DNA from: JBELMB01 sp042088665
Lineage (GTDB): Bacteria; Pseudomonadota; Alphaproteobacteria; Rhodobacterales; Rhodobacteraceae
Assembly: GCA_042088665.1 (NCBI GenBank)
Contig: JBELMB010000001.1
Location: 124,001 to 188,000 of the forward strand
Length of the DNA stretch: 64,000 nt
Direction of reading: 5' to 3'
Below the pieces are notes generated by a model that saw only the letters and a program-made list of their open reading frames with translations, was not told where the DNA came from and ran no database searches. This document shows, one piece after another, positions 1-9,491 of the stretch. Every line of letters begins with the position of its first letter. Within the stretch, counting starts at the first letter, position 1. Both the position numbers and the translations under genes were made by a program.

Positions 1-948
1 CGGCATATCCTTGTCCACATCCGCGTGCAAATGCCGTTCACCACGGGCCTCTGCCAGAGCGATCTGCTTTTGCCGTTCGCGAAACCGCTGCTTGTCTTGG
101 TCTGACGTCTCTTCCCGACACAGGTGACAGGACACGCCGTGTTCGTATTCCGGGCGGTCGCGGTCGGCGGGCAAGATCGGCCGTCGACAGGCGTAGCAAA
201 GAAGGTGCGGACCTTCGCGCATCCCATGTTCGACCGAAACGCGCCCGTCGAAAACAAAGCACGACCCCTGCCACGTTGTCTCTGTTTCGGGCACGTCCTC
301 AAGGTACTTCAGAATGCCGCCCTTCAGGTGAAAGACATCCTCGACCCCTTGGCTCAACAGGTAATTTGTTGATTTCTCACAACGAATTCCCCCGGTGCAG
401 AACATCGCGATGCGCTTGTTGTGAAACCGTTCCTTGTTGGCCTCCCACCACGCGGGAAAAGCGCCAAAACTCTCGGTTTGTGGATTGATGGCGCCGTCAA
501 AGGTGCCAATGGCCACTTCGTAGTCGTTGCGCGTGTCGATCACGGCGACATCCGGGCTTTGGATCAGGGCATTCCAGTCAGACGGCGCCACGTAATGCCC
601 GACGCGCGCCCGCGGATCGACCCCGGGCTGGCCCATGGTCACGATCTCTTTCTTCAGGCGGACTTTCATTCGGGCGAAGGGGCGCTCCGCCGCGGTCGAG
701 CATTTCCACTCCAGATCTGCGCAACCGGGCAGGGCCCGGATATGCGCCAGCAGGCGGTCGATTCCGTCCTTCGGGCCGGCCACGGTTCCGTTGATGCCCT
801 CTTGCGCGAGCAGCAGCGTGCCGGTGACCTTCTCCGCCTGGCAAAGCGCCAGCAGCGGCGGGCGCAGTGTTTCAGGGGCATCGAAACGGGTGAAGTGATA
901 AAGCGCGCAAACGGTCAGCATGGCGGTCGGATAGGCAAGCCCGCCCAT
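1..948 (-). CDS. trhO: tRNA uridine(34) hydroxylase TrhO (rhodanese family), C-terminus cut by window edge
   Basis: The minus-strand frame stays open from 948 to the window edge, about 316 codons. It reads as the YceA/TrhO (UPF0176) family, which makes 5-hydroxyuridine at the wobble position of tRNA. The central rhodanese domain carries the motif FCTGGIRCEKS with the catalytic Cys. After it come FHLKGGILKYLEDVP and a cysteine-rich tail (CYACRRP, then CHLC) typical of the family. The N-terminal part (MLTVCALYHFTRF, then LLAQEGINGT) also matches. Two in-frame ATGs exist, at 948 and 921; the family's usual N-terminus begins near 921, so the first nine residues are uncertain. It lies 12 bases after the Hsp70-like gene and could be cotranscribed with it. 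The family is about 300-330 residues, so little is missing. Confidence 0.93.
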   Translation of the reverse strand, partial: MGGLAYPTAMLTVCALYHFTRFDAPETLRPPLLALCQAEKVTGTLLLAQEGINGTVAGPKDGIDRLLAHIRALPGCADLEWKCSTAAERPFARMKVRLKKEIVTMGQPGVDPRARVGHYVAPSDWNALIQSPDVAVIDTRNDYEVAIGTFDGAINPQTESFGAFPAWWEANKERFHNKRIAMFCTGGIRCEKSTNYLLSQGVEDVFHLKGGILKYLEDVPETETTWQGSCFVFDGRVSVEHGMREGPHLLCYACRRPILPADRDRPEYEHGVSCHLCREETSDQDKQRFRERQKQIALAEARGERHLHADVDKDMP

Positions 949-960
949 TCAGGCAACTGT

Positions 961-2178
961 TTATTCTGCCGCAAGCGCCAACCCGTGCACCACGGCGGTA
1001 AAGACTTCGGTGTCGACCGGCGTGGCATCGGGCAAGGCCTGCGCCAAGGCCCGGCGCACCGTGGACAGCAGGCTGGACCCACCGACAAAGACGACCTGAT
1101 CGACGGAGGCCGGGTTGCACCCTGCGTCGTCAATGCAGGCCAGCGCGGTCTTGGCGATCTCGCCCGCATAGCTGTCAAGCGCCGCTGCCAGATCCGTGGA
1201 CGTCAGGGTGACGGAGAGGCCGCGCTCGACGTCCTTGAGGTCGATCACGCCGCGTGGCTGCCCATTGGCGGCAATCTTGCCGGCCTCGACCGCATAGGCC
1301 ACGTCGTGACCAAGATGCGATTCCAGAACATCGGCCAGACGCTCGAAGAGGGCAGGTTCCGGGGCGAGCCGGATCCAGCGCTGAACCTCGCGCAAGAGCG
1401 CGCCATCGTAGACAAAGGGGATCTTTTCCCACGCCGCAAGATCGTGAAATACCGCACGAGGCGCTGCATGGGTCCGCGCGCCCAGTTCCGCGCCGATCTG
1501 CGCGCCGTAGCCCAGCAGGGGCATGGCGTGGGCGAGGCTCAGCACGCGGTCGAAATCCGTTCCGCCAAGGCGCAGGCCGCGGCTTGCCAACATCCGCGTC
1601 TCGCCACCGGCCCGTTCGCACAGGGTAAAGTCCGAGGTGCCGCCGCCGATATCGACAATCAGCATCCGTCCCGTGCCATCCGCGGCAAGCGCTGCGGCCT
1701 CCGGCTCGGGCAGGAAGTCGACGGCCTCGAACCCGGCGAGCATGTAGGCCTCTGTCAGATCCTCAAGCGCCTGCGCGTGCCGTTCCTCTGATGCAGAGTG
1801 AAAGCGCACCGGCCGTCCGGACAGCGCGGTGTCAAAACGCATCCCGGTGTGGGCTTCGGCGCGCGCGCGGATCTCTGTCAGAAAGCGGGCGATGACTTCG
1901 ATCAGGGTCACGCGTTCGTTCAAGAGACGCCTTTGTTCGCGGGCCAACGGTGTGCCGAGGATGGACTTCAGCGCCCGCATGAACCGCCCTTCCAATCCGT
2001 CGCGCATGGCGAGGGCAGCAGCCGAGCCGTAGATATAGCGGCGCGCGGTGAAATCCACGAAAACCGCCGTTGGCAGGGTTGCGGCGTCGGGTTCCAGTGG
2101 AATGACGTAGGGTTTGCCTGCGGCCATCACGCCGGCCGCCGTGTTCGATGTTCCGAAGTCCAGCCCAAGCTTTGCCAT
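961..2178 (-). CDS. Hsp70-family (DnaK/YegD-like) ATPase-domain protein
   Basis: A 405-residue protein with the actin/Hsp70 ATPase fold. The phosphate-1 loop is at residues 4-14 (LGLDFGTSNTA), phosphate-2 at 173-184 (LIVDIGGGTSDF), and an adenosine-type motif near the C-terminus (VFVGGSSLL). At about 405 residues it has no room for the DnaK substrate-binding domain and lid. This resembles YegD-type proteins, whose client is poorly defined. The ATG at 2178 is chosen over an upstream in-frame start because it has a purine-rich AAGGGACAGGG in front and fits the domain start. It is followed closely by trhO. Its specific role cannot be told from the sequence. Confidence 0.88.
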   Translation of the reverse strand: MAKLGLDFGTSNTAAGVMAAGKPYVIPLEPDAATLPTAVFVDFTARRYIYGSAAALAMRDGLEGRFMRALKSILGTPLAREQRRLLNERVTLIEVIARFLTEIRARAEAHTGMRFDTALSGRPVRFHSASEERHAQALEDLTEAYMLAGFEAVDFLPEPEAAALAADGTGRMLIVDIGGGTSDFTLCERAGGETRMLASRGLRLGGTDFDRVLSLAHAMPLLGYGAQIGAELGARTHAAPRAVFHDLAAWEKIPFVYDGALLREVQRWIRLAPEPALFERLADVLESHLGHDVAYAVEAGKIAANGQPRGVIDLKDVERGLSVTLTSTDLAAALDSYAGEIAKTALACIDDAGCNPASVDQVVFVGGSSLLSTVRRALAQALPDATPVDTEVFTAVVHGLALAAE

Positions 2179-2421
2179 GCCCTGTCCCTTGCCCTGTCCT
2201 GTTGGCCCGCGCCGTCCCAAAGTCGCGTCGCATAGCGATTTGTTCCCGCCATGGCAATTCCTTTTGCATGCGCCTAGGGTGATCCCTGCCGATGGGGATC
2301 GCAGCGCAGCCAGGGACGGCCGGTATTGCCAAGGAGCGCGTCACCCGTTTTGACATCTGTCGTCAGACCCCGGATCCGGACCGCGCAGCACATCCGGAAA
2401 ATGCAGCCAGGAGATACAGCG

Positions 2422-3021
2422 ATGCACGCTCTTATTGTAATCGATGTCCAGAATGACTTCTGCCCCGGCGGGGCGCTCGCCGTTGCTGGCGGGGACGAGA
2501 TCATCGCCCCGATCAACAGCCTTATGCCGACCTTCGACGCGGTGGTCCTGACCCAGGATTGGCACCCGGCGGGGCACTCTTCATTTGCCGGGTCGCATGA
2601 CGGCAAGGCGCCGTTCGACATGATCGACATGCCTTATGGACCGCAGGTTCTCTGGCCAGAGCATTGCGTGCAGGGCAGTGCAGGTGCCGCGTTTCATGCG
2701 CAGCTTGACGTGGACCGGGCCGATCTGGTCATCCGCAAGGGCTTTCGGCCGCAGATCGACAGCTATTCTGCCTTTTTCGAGAACGATCATGAAACCCCCA
2801 CCGGGCTGGACGGCTATCTGCGCACCCGTGGCATCACGCGGCTGACCATGGTGGGGCTGGCGCTGGACTATTGCGTCAACTTTTCTGCGGTGGACGCGGC
2901 GAGGTTGGGGTTTGAAGTGACCGTGCGCCGCGATCTTACTCGGGCGATCGACCTCGCCGGATCTCTCGCCACCGCCAATGAAGGGATGACAGCCGCCGGG
3001 GTCACTCTGAGCGGGGCTTGA
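2422..3021 (+). CDS. pncA: Nicotinamidase PncA
   Basis: A 199-residue cysteine hydrolase of the isochorismatase fold that converts nicotinamide to nicotinate for NAD salvage. The catalytic triad is visible: Asp9 in VIDVQNDF, Lys106 in IRKGF, and Cys151 in LALDYCVNFSA. The metal-site region TQDWHPAGHSSF is also present. The start at 2422 has a perfect AGGAGA seven bases upstream (2409-2414). An earlier in-frame ATG at 2401 lacks this. It is followed after 56 bases by a sensor kinase, then by pncB, the next enzyme of the same salvage route. Confidence 0.95.
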   Translation: MHALIVIDVQNDFCPGGALAVAGGDEIIAPINSLMPTFDAVVLTQDWHPAGHSSFAGSHDGKAPFDMIDMPYGPQVLWPEHCVQGSAGAAFHAQLDVDRADLVIRKGFRPQIDSYSAFFENDHETPTGLDGYLRTRGITRLTMVGLALDYCVNFSAVDAARLGFEVTVRRDLTRAIDLAGSLATANEGMTAAGVTLSGA

Positions 3022-3077
3022 TCCTTTGTTCATCTTGACGCGATAGCAGGGGCGCAAAGGAACGTTGTGACCAGATC

Positions 3078-5039
3078 ATGAGTTTGCCGCCTGACGCCCA
3101 CGCGAATGCCCTGGCTCAGTACAATGCGCGCTATGGCAAGCCTGCGTTGTTCCTGCGCTATGCCCGTGTCCGCATGCGGCAGATCCCGATCCGGCAGGTG
3201 GCGACGGTCTTTGGCAGCATCGGTGTCTGGCACATTGTTTCGCCTGCGATGGCGCTGGTCTGCATCGGCCTGGCCCTCGTAGGAGAGGCGGTGGACGCTG
3301 GAACGCTGCTTTACGCGCAGCGGCGCGTGATGCAAGGCGGTGGCTTTGACAAAGCGCTTGAATGGCTGACCGCCCTGTCCGGCGGTCTGCAATCCGCAAC
3401 CATCGCCAGCTGCGTGATGATCCTCTTGCTGATGGCGCCGACCACGGGTGGTGCCCTCGTTGCCTTGTTCTTCCTTGCGACGGCGATCATCAATGCAGGT
3501 CTCGTGCTCAGTCACCACAAGAGCGCCGCATGGACAAAAATGGCGGTCCTGCTGTCCTGCATCCCGATCTACCTTGTGATCTTGTTTGTCTCCGCGCGGG
3601 AAACGGCGGCGGTCGACCAGCTGATCATCGGGATTTCGATGCTGATGCTGTTCTTTGTCACCTTCACCTTTCTTGATGCGATGTACCGCAGTTGGCAAAG
3701 ACGTCTTGCCAATGAATGGGCGCTGATGGAAGGCACGGCCAAACTGGACGCCGCGAACGGCGATCTGGTGGAGGCGCAGCAGCAGGCAGAGCAGGCCGCG
3801 CAGGCAAAGTCCGCCTTTCTCGCCACCATGAGCCATGAGATCCGCACTCCCCTGAATGCAGTGGTCGGTATGTGCGACCTGCTGTCCGAGCGTGAGATGG
3901 ACAAGGAAGGCCTCAACCAGGTGGAGACGATCCGCACGGCCTCGACCGCGCTGTTGCAGATCATCAACGATGTGCTGGATCTGTCGCGGCTGGAGGCGGA
4001 TCGCATGACGTTCGAGGCGCGACCCTTTGATCTGGCCGAGTGTATTCGGGGGGCTGTCAGCCTTTTGACGCCGCTGGCGCGGGAAAAGGGGCTGCACCTT
4101 GTTTTGGAGGGGCTTGAAACGCTGCCCCGGCGGGCCTCTGCGGATGCCGGGCGACTGCGCCAGATCCTTGTGAACCTTCTTGGCAATGCGATCAAATTCT
4201 CTGCCGAGTGCGAAATCCACCTTTCAGCGACCGCTTTGCCCGAAGAGGGTGGATGGCGCCTTGTCATCCGGGTGCAGGACACTGGCATTGGCGTGCCGAT
4301 GGACCGGGCAGAGGCGATCTTTGAGGAGTTTCGACAGGCGGATACGGCAACCACGCGGCGCTATGGCGGAACCGGGCTTGGGTTGCCGATCTCTCGCGCC
4401 ATGGCGCGGCACATGGGCGGCGACATCCGGCTGCAACCGCCCGGGCCGCACCCGGGGGCTTGTTTCGAACTGAGCCTGAGGCTCGACGCGTCGGAGGAAC
4501 CGGCAGAGGAGGTCGAACAGACCGCCATATCGACGGAGTTCCACGCGCCGCTCAGCGTGCTTCTGGCTGATGACAATGCCACCAATCGCTTGATGGTGCG
4601 CAGTTTTCTAAAAGACATGCCGGTCGCTCTGGAAGAGGCTGTTGATGGCCGCGAAGCAGTCGAAATGTGCCGCCACTTGCAGCCCGACGTGGTGCTGATG
4701 GATATGTCCATGCCGGAACTGGACGGGTTGCAGGCGAGCCGCGCGATCCGGGCCTTGCCGATCCGGCAACCGATGATCGTCGCGATCACTGCAAACGCCT
4801 TTGAGTCGGATCGTCAGGCCTGTCGGGACGCGGGGATGGAGGGCTTTTTGTCCAAGCCGTTGCGCAAGGCGGTGCTGCTGGGCTGCCTCGCGGATCTGTC
4901 GCGCGGGGAGAAACCTCTTTCCCATCCGGGCGGCAATGCCGTATCAGGTCAGGATGCGGCCACGGGGAGGGAAGCGTGGACATCGCCACCAGAGTCTGGA
5001 ACCACAAGTGGAAAATCGATCCGATCGTCCGGTCGCTGA
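3078..5039 (+). CDS. Hybrid sensor histidine kinase/response regulator, membrane bound
   Basis: A 653-residue protein. Residues from about 40 to 200 contain several hydrophobic segments (likely 4-6 membrane helices) with no recognisable PAS or periplasmic sensor domain. A short coiled linker leads to HisKA, with phospho-accepting His253 in LATMSHEIRTPLN. The HATPase domain follows (N-box NLLGNAIKFS, G1 DTGIGV, G2 GTGLGLPIS). A C-terminal receiver domain carries Asp542 in VVLMDMSMPELDG and a conserved Lys in FLSKP. No HPt domain is seen, so a separate phosphotransfer partner is likely. The 3' end overlaps the pncB start by 64 bases, so the kinase is translationally coupled to NAD salvage genes on both sides. 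Its signal is unknown. Confidence 0.92.
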   Translation: MSLPPDAHANALAQYNARYGKPALFLRYARVRMRQIPIRQVATVFGSIGVWHIVSPAMALVCIGLALVGEAVDAGTLLYAQRRVMQGGGFDKALEWLTALSGGLQSATIASCVMILLLMAPTTGGALVALFFLATAIINAGLVLSHHKSAAWTKMAVLLSCIPIYLVILFVSARETAAVDQLIIGISMLMLFFVTFTFLDAMYRSWQRRLANEWALMEGTAKLDAANGDLVEAQQQAEQAAQAKSAFLATMSHEIRTPLNAVVGMCDLLSEREMDKEGLNQVETIRTASTALLQIINDVLDLSRLEADRMTFEARPFDLAECIRGAVSLLTPLAREKGLHLVLEGLETLPRRASADAGRLRQILVNLLGNAIKFSAECEIHLSATALPEEGGWRLVIRVQDTGIGVPMDRAEAIFEEFRQADTATTRRYGGTGLGLPISRAMARHMGGDIRLQPPGPHPGACFELSLRLDASEEPAEEVEQTAISTEFHAPLSVLLADDNATNRLMVRSFLKDMPVALEEAVDGREAVEMCRHLQPDVVLMDMSMPELDGLQASRAIRALPIRQPMIVAITANAFESDRQACRDAGMEGFLSKPLRKAVLLGCLADLSRGEKPLSHPGGNAVSGQDAATGREAWTSPPESGTTSGKSIRSSGR

Positions 5040-6265
5040 TCGATACGGATTTTTACAAGCTCCTGATGTGTCAGTCGGTGTTTCGCAACACGCGCGACAC
5101 GCAGGTGACCTTCAGCCTGATCAACCGATCCATGGATGTGCCGCTTGCGCGACTGATTGACGAGGGGGAACTGCGAGAGCAGTTGGATCACATCCGGTCC
5201 CTGTCCCTGTCGCGCGGGGAAAGCACATGGCTGCGCGGTAACACGTTCTATGGCAAGCGCCAGATGTTCCGACCCGATTTCATGGAGTGGTTCGAGGGGT
5301 TGCGTCTGCCTCCGTATCACCTTGAGCGGGTGGGCGATCAATATGAGCTGACTTTTGAGGGCGCATGGCCCGAGGTCATGTTGTGGGAAATCCCGGCGCT
5401 GGCGGTGTTGATGGAATTGCGGGGGCGTGCGGTGCTGAACGGCATGGGTCGTTTCGAGTTGCAGGTGATGTACGCGCGGGCAATGACCAAGCTTTGGCAA
5501 AAGGTCGAGCGCCTTCGGCAAGTGGATGGGCTGCGCATTGCGGATTTCGGCACGCGGCGGCGTCACAGCTTTTTGTGGCAGGACTGGTGCGTGCAAGCGA
5601 TGCTGGAAGGGTTGGGGCCGGCTTTTGTCGGAACATCGAATTGCCTGATCGCAAAGAATCGCGACCTCGAAGCCATTGGGACAAACGCGCATGAATTGCC
5701 CATGGTCTATGCGGCCTTGGCCGAGGACGACGCAAAGCTGGCCCGGGCGCCTTACACCGTGCTGGAGGATTGGCAGGAGGAGCATGAAGGCAATCTGCGG
5801 ATCATTCTGCCCGACACCTACGGAACGGAGGAATTCCTGAAGCACGCGCCTGACTGGCTGGCGGGTTGGACGGGGATGCGCATTGACAGCGGCGATCCTG
5901 CGACGGGGGCCGAAATCGCGATCCGTTGGTGGCGGGACCGTGGCGAGGATCCCCGTGAAAAGCTGCTGATCTTTTCCGACGGTCTGGATGCTGAAAAGAT
6001 CGTGGAGTTGCATGAGCAGTTTGTCGGTCGGGTGCGGGTTTCTTTTGGCTGGGGCACTTTGCTGACCAATGATTTCAGAGGCTTGGCGACTGATGATCGG
6101 CTTGCACCCTTCAGTCTTGTCTGCAAGGCGGTGCGCGCGGATGGCCGGCCGACGGTCAAACTGTCGGATAATCCCAACAAGGCGATGGGGCCAGAGGCAG
6201 AGATTGCGCGCTACAAGCGGGTTTTTGGCATCGGACAGCAAGACGCGATGGAAGTGGTGGTCTGA
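4976..6265 (+). CDS. pncB: Nicotinate phosphoribosyltransferase PncB
   Basis: A 429-residue enzyme that joins nicotinate to PRPP (with ATP) to make nicotinate mononucleotide. The sequence has the family's N-terminal LIDTDFYKLLMCQSVF, the central FGTRRRHSFLWQ (phospho-His site region), GTSNCLIAKN, and the C-terminal FSDGLDAEKIVEL plus SFGWGTLLTNDF. The start is GTG at 4976, supported by GGAGG at 4966-4970 five bases upstream. It lies inside the 3' end of the histidine kinase gene, so translation is probably coupled. With pncA it forms the nicotinamide-to-NaMN salvage route. Confidence 0.95.
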   Translation: MDIATRVWNHKWKIDPIVRSLIDTDFYKLLMCQSVFRNTRDTQVTFSLINRSMDVPLARLIDEGELREQLDHIRSLSLSRGESTWLRGNTFYGKRQMFRPDFMEWFEGLRLPPYHLERVGDQYELTFEGAWPEVMLWEIPALAVLMELRGRAVLNGMGRFELQVMYARAMTKLWQKVERLRQVDGLRIADFGTRRRHSFLWQDWCVQAMLEGLGPAFVGTSNCLIAKNRDLEAIGTNAHELPMVYAALAEDDAKLARAPYTVLEDWQEEHEGNLRIILPDTYGTEEFLKHAPDWLAGWTGMRIDSGDPATGAEIAIRWWRDRGEDPREKLLIFSDGLDAEKIVELHEQFVGRVRVSFGWGTLLTNDFRGLATDDRLAPFSLVCKAVRADGRPTVKLSDNPNKAMGPEAEIARYKRVFGIGQQDAMEVVV

Positions 6266-6444
6266 CGGCCCGCGCCGCTCGTCGCCGCTGGCAACTTCGC
6301 CCCGCCCGCCGTCCCGTGGGCGCCTTTGCCGACAGGGCAGGATGCTTGGGCTGCCGGGTCAGGGAAGGGCGCGAGACGGCGTTCATGCGGCCCAGTGTTA
6401 AAGCGGCCCAGCGTTCAACCGGTCCTGAGTTCAAGCCGCGCTGT

Positions 6445-7269
6445 TCAGCCAGCCTTTGTCAGCGCATCGATTGCCTTCAGGCCCTGCAGGAGCGCCGCCA
6501 ATCCGTCGACGGGAACCATGTTGGGGCCATCGCAGGGCGCATTGTCCGGATCCTCATGGGTTTCCATAAAGATCGCAGCACAGCCCACCGCAAGAGCCGC
6601 TCGGGCCAAAGGCGCCACGAATTCGCGCTGCCCGTCCGTCGAGGTGCCTTTCCCGCCGGGCAATTGCACCGAATGGGTTGCGTCGAAGACCACCGGGTAG
6701 CCGGTCTGCGCCATGATCGGCAGCGCTCGCATGTCGCTGACCAGCATGTTGTAGCCAAAGCTTGCCCCGCGTTCGCAGAGCATGATGTTCTCATTGCCGG
6801 TGGAGGCGATTTTTGCTGCCACGTTCTGCATGTCCCAAGGGGCCAGGAACTGCCCCTTTTTCACGTTCAGGGGTTTGCCTGTCTCGCCTGCTGCGAGCAG
6901 CAGGTCCGTCTGACGTGACAGGAAGGCAGGGATCTGCAGAACATCAACGGCGTCGGCCACCGGCGCGCAATGCTCTGATGTGTGGATATCGGTCAGCACC
7001 GGCACGCCAAACTCGTCGCGGATCTTGGACAGGATCGTCAGGCCCTCGTCCATCCCGATGCCGCGCGCGCCAGACAGCGACGAGCGGTTCGCCTTGTCAT
7101 AGCTGGATTTGTAGATCCATGGCATCCCGTCCGTGGCGGCGGCGATGCGCTCTGCCATCATGCGGGCATGCGCCAGGCTCTCGATCTGGCAGGGGCCCGC
7201 GATCAGGGTAAAGGGTCGGGTGTTGGAGACAGCCAACCCGTTGACCGAAACGGTTCTTGCGTTGGTCAT
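6445..7269 (-). CDS. kdsA: 3-deoxy-8-phosphooctulonate synthase KdsA
   Basis: A 274-residue class I aldolase-type synthase that condenses arabinose-5-phosphate with PEP to give KDO-8-phosphate. Family landmarks are [47 protein letters not shown] and [12 protein letters not shown]. It is the last gene of a minus-strand kdsD-kdsB-kdsA operon. Its ATG (7269) overlaps the kdsB stop (7266-7268) in an ATGA junction. Its product feeds CMP-KDO synthesis for lipopolysaccharide or KDO-linked capsule. Confidence 0.96.
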   Translation of the reverse strand: MTNARTVSVNGLAVSNTRPFTLIAGPCQIESLAHARMMAERIAAATDGMPWIYKSSYDKANRSSLSGARGIGMDEGLTILSKIRDEFGVPVLTDIHTSEHCAPVADAVDVLQIPAFLSRQTDLLLAAGETGKPLNVKKGQFLAPWDMQNVAAKIASTGNENIMLCERGASFGYNMLVSDMRALPIMAQTGYPVVFDATHSVQLPGGKGTSTDGQREFVAPLARAALAVGCAAIFMETHEDPDNAPCDGPNMVPVDGLAALLQGLKAIDALTKAG

Positions 7270-8054
7270 GCCAGACCCTCCTTGAGCAGGACGTTTTCGA
7301 TGCGCGCCACATCGACCGGGTTGTTGAGTTCCCAGAACACGCGACCGCGGGCCTCGACGGGAACGCAGGTCACTGGCACGCCGTTTTCGAGAAACCGCAG
7401 CTGTTCGAGACCTTCGGCGCGTTCCAGCGGGCCTTCGGGGAAGGTGCCATAGGCGGTCAGCGCCGCGGGACGATAAGCGTAGACGCCGACGTGGTGCCAG
7501 ACCTCCGGTGGGGCGTCGAGGTCACCGACGTAAGGCAGCACTTCCTTTGAGAAGTAGAGCGCACTGCCATCGGTGCGCGCGACCGCAGTGGTGCCGCCCA
7601 CCCGGCCTTCCTTGCGGTCGGTCACGAAGTTGCGCAGGGTCTCGGCATCGCATCGCAGGATCGGTGTGGCCATCTGAACGGCGCTGTCCTGCATGCGCGC
7701 GATCAGGGCCTCGACAAACCATGACGGGGTCAACGGGGCATCGCCCTGCAGGTTGACCACGCAATCCGGCGTCTGAGACAATTGCGCCAGTGCTTCGGCG
7801 CAACGCTCTGTCCCGTTGCGCGCCGTCTCGGAGGTGATCAGCACATCGGCCCCAAAGCCATGCGCCGCGTCCGCGATGCGGCTGTCATCCGTCAGCACAT
7901 AGCAGGCGTCGGCCCCGTCGACCGCGCGGGCCGCATCCCAGGCCCTTTGGATCAGTGTCTTGGCCTCTCCGGTCGCACCGGTCAGGGGCACCAGAGGTTT
8001 TCCGGGATAGCGCGACGACGCGTAGCGCGCGGGAATGAAGATCACGGTTTTCAT
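7266..8054 (-). CDS. kdsB: 3-deoxy-manno-octulosonate cytidylyltransferase KdsB
   Basis: A 262-residue CMP-KDO synthetase that activates KDO with CTP. The nucleotide-binding start [18 protein letters not shown], the NLQGDAPL motif and the C-terminal [13 protein letters not shown] region match the family. The ATG at 8054 was preferred over an upstream in-frame start (8099), because it begins directly at the domain and overlaps the kdsD stop at 8051-8053 in an ATGA junction. It is the middle gene of the KDO operon. Confidence 0.95.
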   Translation of the reverse strand: MKTVIFIPARYASSRYPGKPLVPLTGATGEAKTLIQRAWDAARAVDGADACYVLTDDSRIADAAHGFGADVLITSETARNGTERCAEALAQLSQTPDCVVNLQGDAPLTPSWFVEALIARMQDSAVQMATPILRCDAETLRNFVTDRKEGRVGGTTAVARTDGSALYFSKEVLPYVGDLDAPPEVWHHVGVYAYRPAALTAYGTFPEGPLERAEGLEQLRFLENGVPVTCVPVEARGRVFWELNNPVDVARIENVLLKEGLA

Positions 8055-9016
8055 GCGACACCTGCCCGCAGGGCATCGTGGATGTGCAGAAGACCGCACA
8101 ATTGCGGCCCCTCCGTCACCAGCAATACCGTGCGCTTGTTCTGGTTCATCACGCCCAAGGCCTCGATCAAGAGGGTCTGGGGTGTCGTGGTCAGCGGATT
8201 GCGGGTCGCCACATCACCCGCGGTCTGCCCCATCAGGCCAGACATGTTCCGCCGCAGGTCACCGTCGGTGATGATCCCGGCGAGGCTCTCTCCCTCGATC
8301 AATGCAGCGACGCCAAAGCCCTTTTGGGTCATCTCCAGCAGGGTCTCGGACATGGGGGTGTCCGGGTGGACGACGGGTAGTTCGGCGCCGCGATGCATCA
8401 CCGCGGCCACGCGCAAAAGCTGCGCGCCCAGCGTGCCACCGGGGTGAAACGCGGCAAAGCTTTCCCGGTCAAACCCACGGTGCTCCATCATTGCCACGGC
8501 CAGCGCATCGCCAAGGGCCATGGCCAGCGTGGTGGACGTGGTGGGCGCCATGCCGATGGCGCAGGCCTCCGGCGCATCGGGCAAAAGCAGGACATGCTCC
8601 GCCGCTTGGGCCAGAGTGCTGTGCGCGCCCTTTGTCATGGCAATCAGCGGCACCGCAAAGCGCGCGCAATGGGCGATCATATCCGACAACTCGCGCGTTT
8701 CGCCGGAGTTGGAAATCAGGATGACGGCGTCGGAGGGCGTGATCATGCCAAGGTCGCCATGGCTGGCCTCACCCGGGTGCACGACCTGCGCAGGAGACCC
8801 GGTGGAGGCAAAAGTGGCGGCGATCTTTCCCGCCACGTGACCGGATTTGCCCATGCCCGAGACAATGATGCGCCCCTGCACCGCCAAGAGCGTGCCAACC
8901 ACGGCGTCAAAGCTGTCCGGCAAGGCCTGCGCCAACTGATCAAGAGCGGCGCTTTCGACGGTCAGCACGCGGCGCGCGGTTTGTGAAGGAGAAGCAGGAG
9001 GGGTTGTCGACATCAT
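8051..9016 (-). CDS. kdsD: Arabinose-5-phosphate isomerase KdsD/KpsF family
   Basis: A 321-residue protein converting ribulose-5-phosphate to arabinose-5-phosphate, the first KDO step. An N-terminal SIS domain is seen (VSGMGKSGHVAGKIAATF, then ISNSGETREL and the HPGGTLG segment), followed by two CBS domains (GFGVAALIEGESLAGIITDGDLRR; the last pair ends at the C-terminus). Tandem ATG codons at 9016 and 9013 are possible starts. First gene of the operon with kdsB and kdsA. KpsF-type paralogues serve capsule loci, so the copy here could serve capsule or lipopolysaccharide; the neighbouring LpxR-like gene points toward the outer membrane. Confidence 0.93.
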   Translation of the reverse strand: MMSTTPPASPSQTARRVLTVESAALDQLAQALPDSFDAVVGTLLAVQGRIIVSGMGKSGHVAGKIAATFASTGSPAQVVHPGEASHGDLGMITPSDAVILISNSGETRELSDMIAHCARFAVPLIAMTKGAHSTLAQAAEHVLLLPDAPEACAIGMAPTTSTTLAMALGDALAVAMMEHRGFDRESFAAFHPGGTLGAQLLRVAAVMHRGAELPVVHPDTPMSETLLEMTQKGFGVAALIEGESLAGIITDGDLRRNMSGLMGQTAGDVATRNPLTTTPQTLLIEALGVMNQNKRTVLLVTEGPQLCGLLHIHDALRAGVA

Positions 9017-9491
9017 CCAACGCTTTGACAACGGGGTTCCCGGGTCTCTAGCCTGTTCGTGAGTCCTTGTCCAATGCAGGCGACACCGCGTGGATGATGC
9101 TTGTTGCCCAGGCGGCGCGGGCGGTGTGACTGAACCGACCCCCTGTGTGGTGATTGACCTGATGCGCGCCCGACGGGTGCAAACAACTGTACAGCGTGGC
9201 GAAATTGACGCGCTCTGGGGGTGCGCGCTTTGGCTATTCGCTTGTGGAAGCGGGGAGGGGACGGCCTGCGGAAACCAGATCTGCGATGACTTGGGCATCC
9301 AGGCAGCAGGTTTTGTTCTGAAGAGGGGGGATTGACCCCCGGCGCAGCAGGGTACCTGGATCTGACGCGCCTTAGCGACAAGGGGCAAGGCCGCAACAAA
9401 CCACGAATTATCCGGGCAAACCTCTTTCATGCTGCGCCATGCCCATGTTACCTAGAAATCGCCCGGGGGGGCCTGAACGTTGAGGACCGCG
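9017..9491. other. Intergenic region between the divergent kdsD and lpxR-like genes
   Basis: A 475-base spacer between two divergently transcribed genes. Open frames cross it on both strands but lack any recognisable domain, signal peptide or Shine-Dalgarno, so no gene is called. It should hold the promoters for the KDO operon (minus) and the LpxR-like gene (plus). I could not assign -35/-10 boxes with confidence. Confidence 0.5.

Noticed and set aside
421..1791. A 456-codon plus-strand frame opposite trhO and the Hsp70 gene
   Set aside because: It spans two well-supported minus-strand genes and has no family signature.
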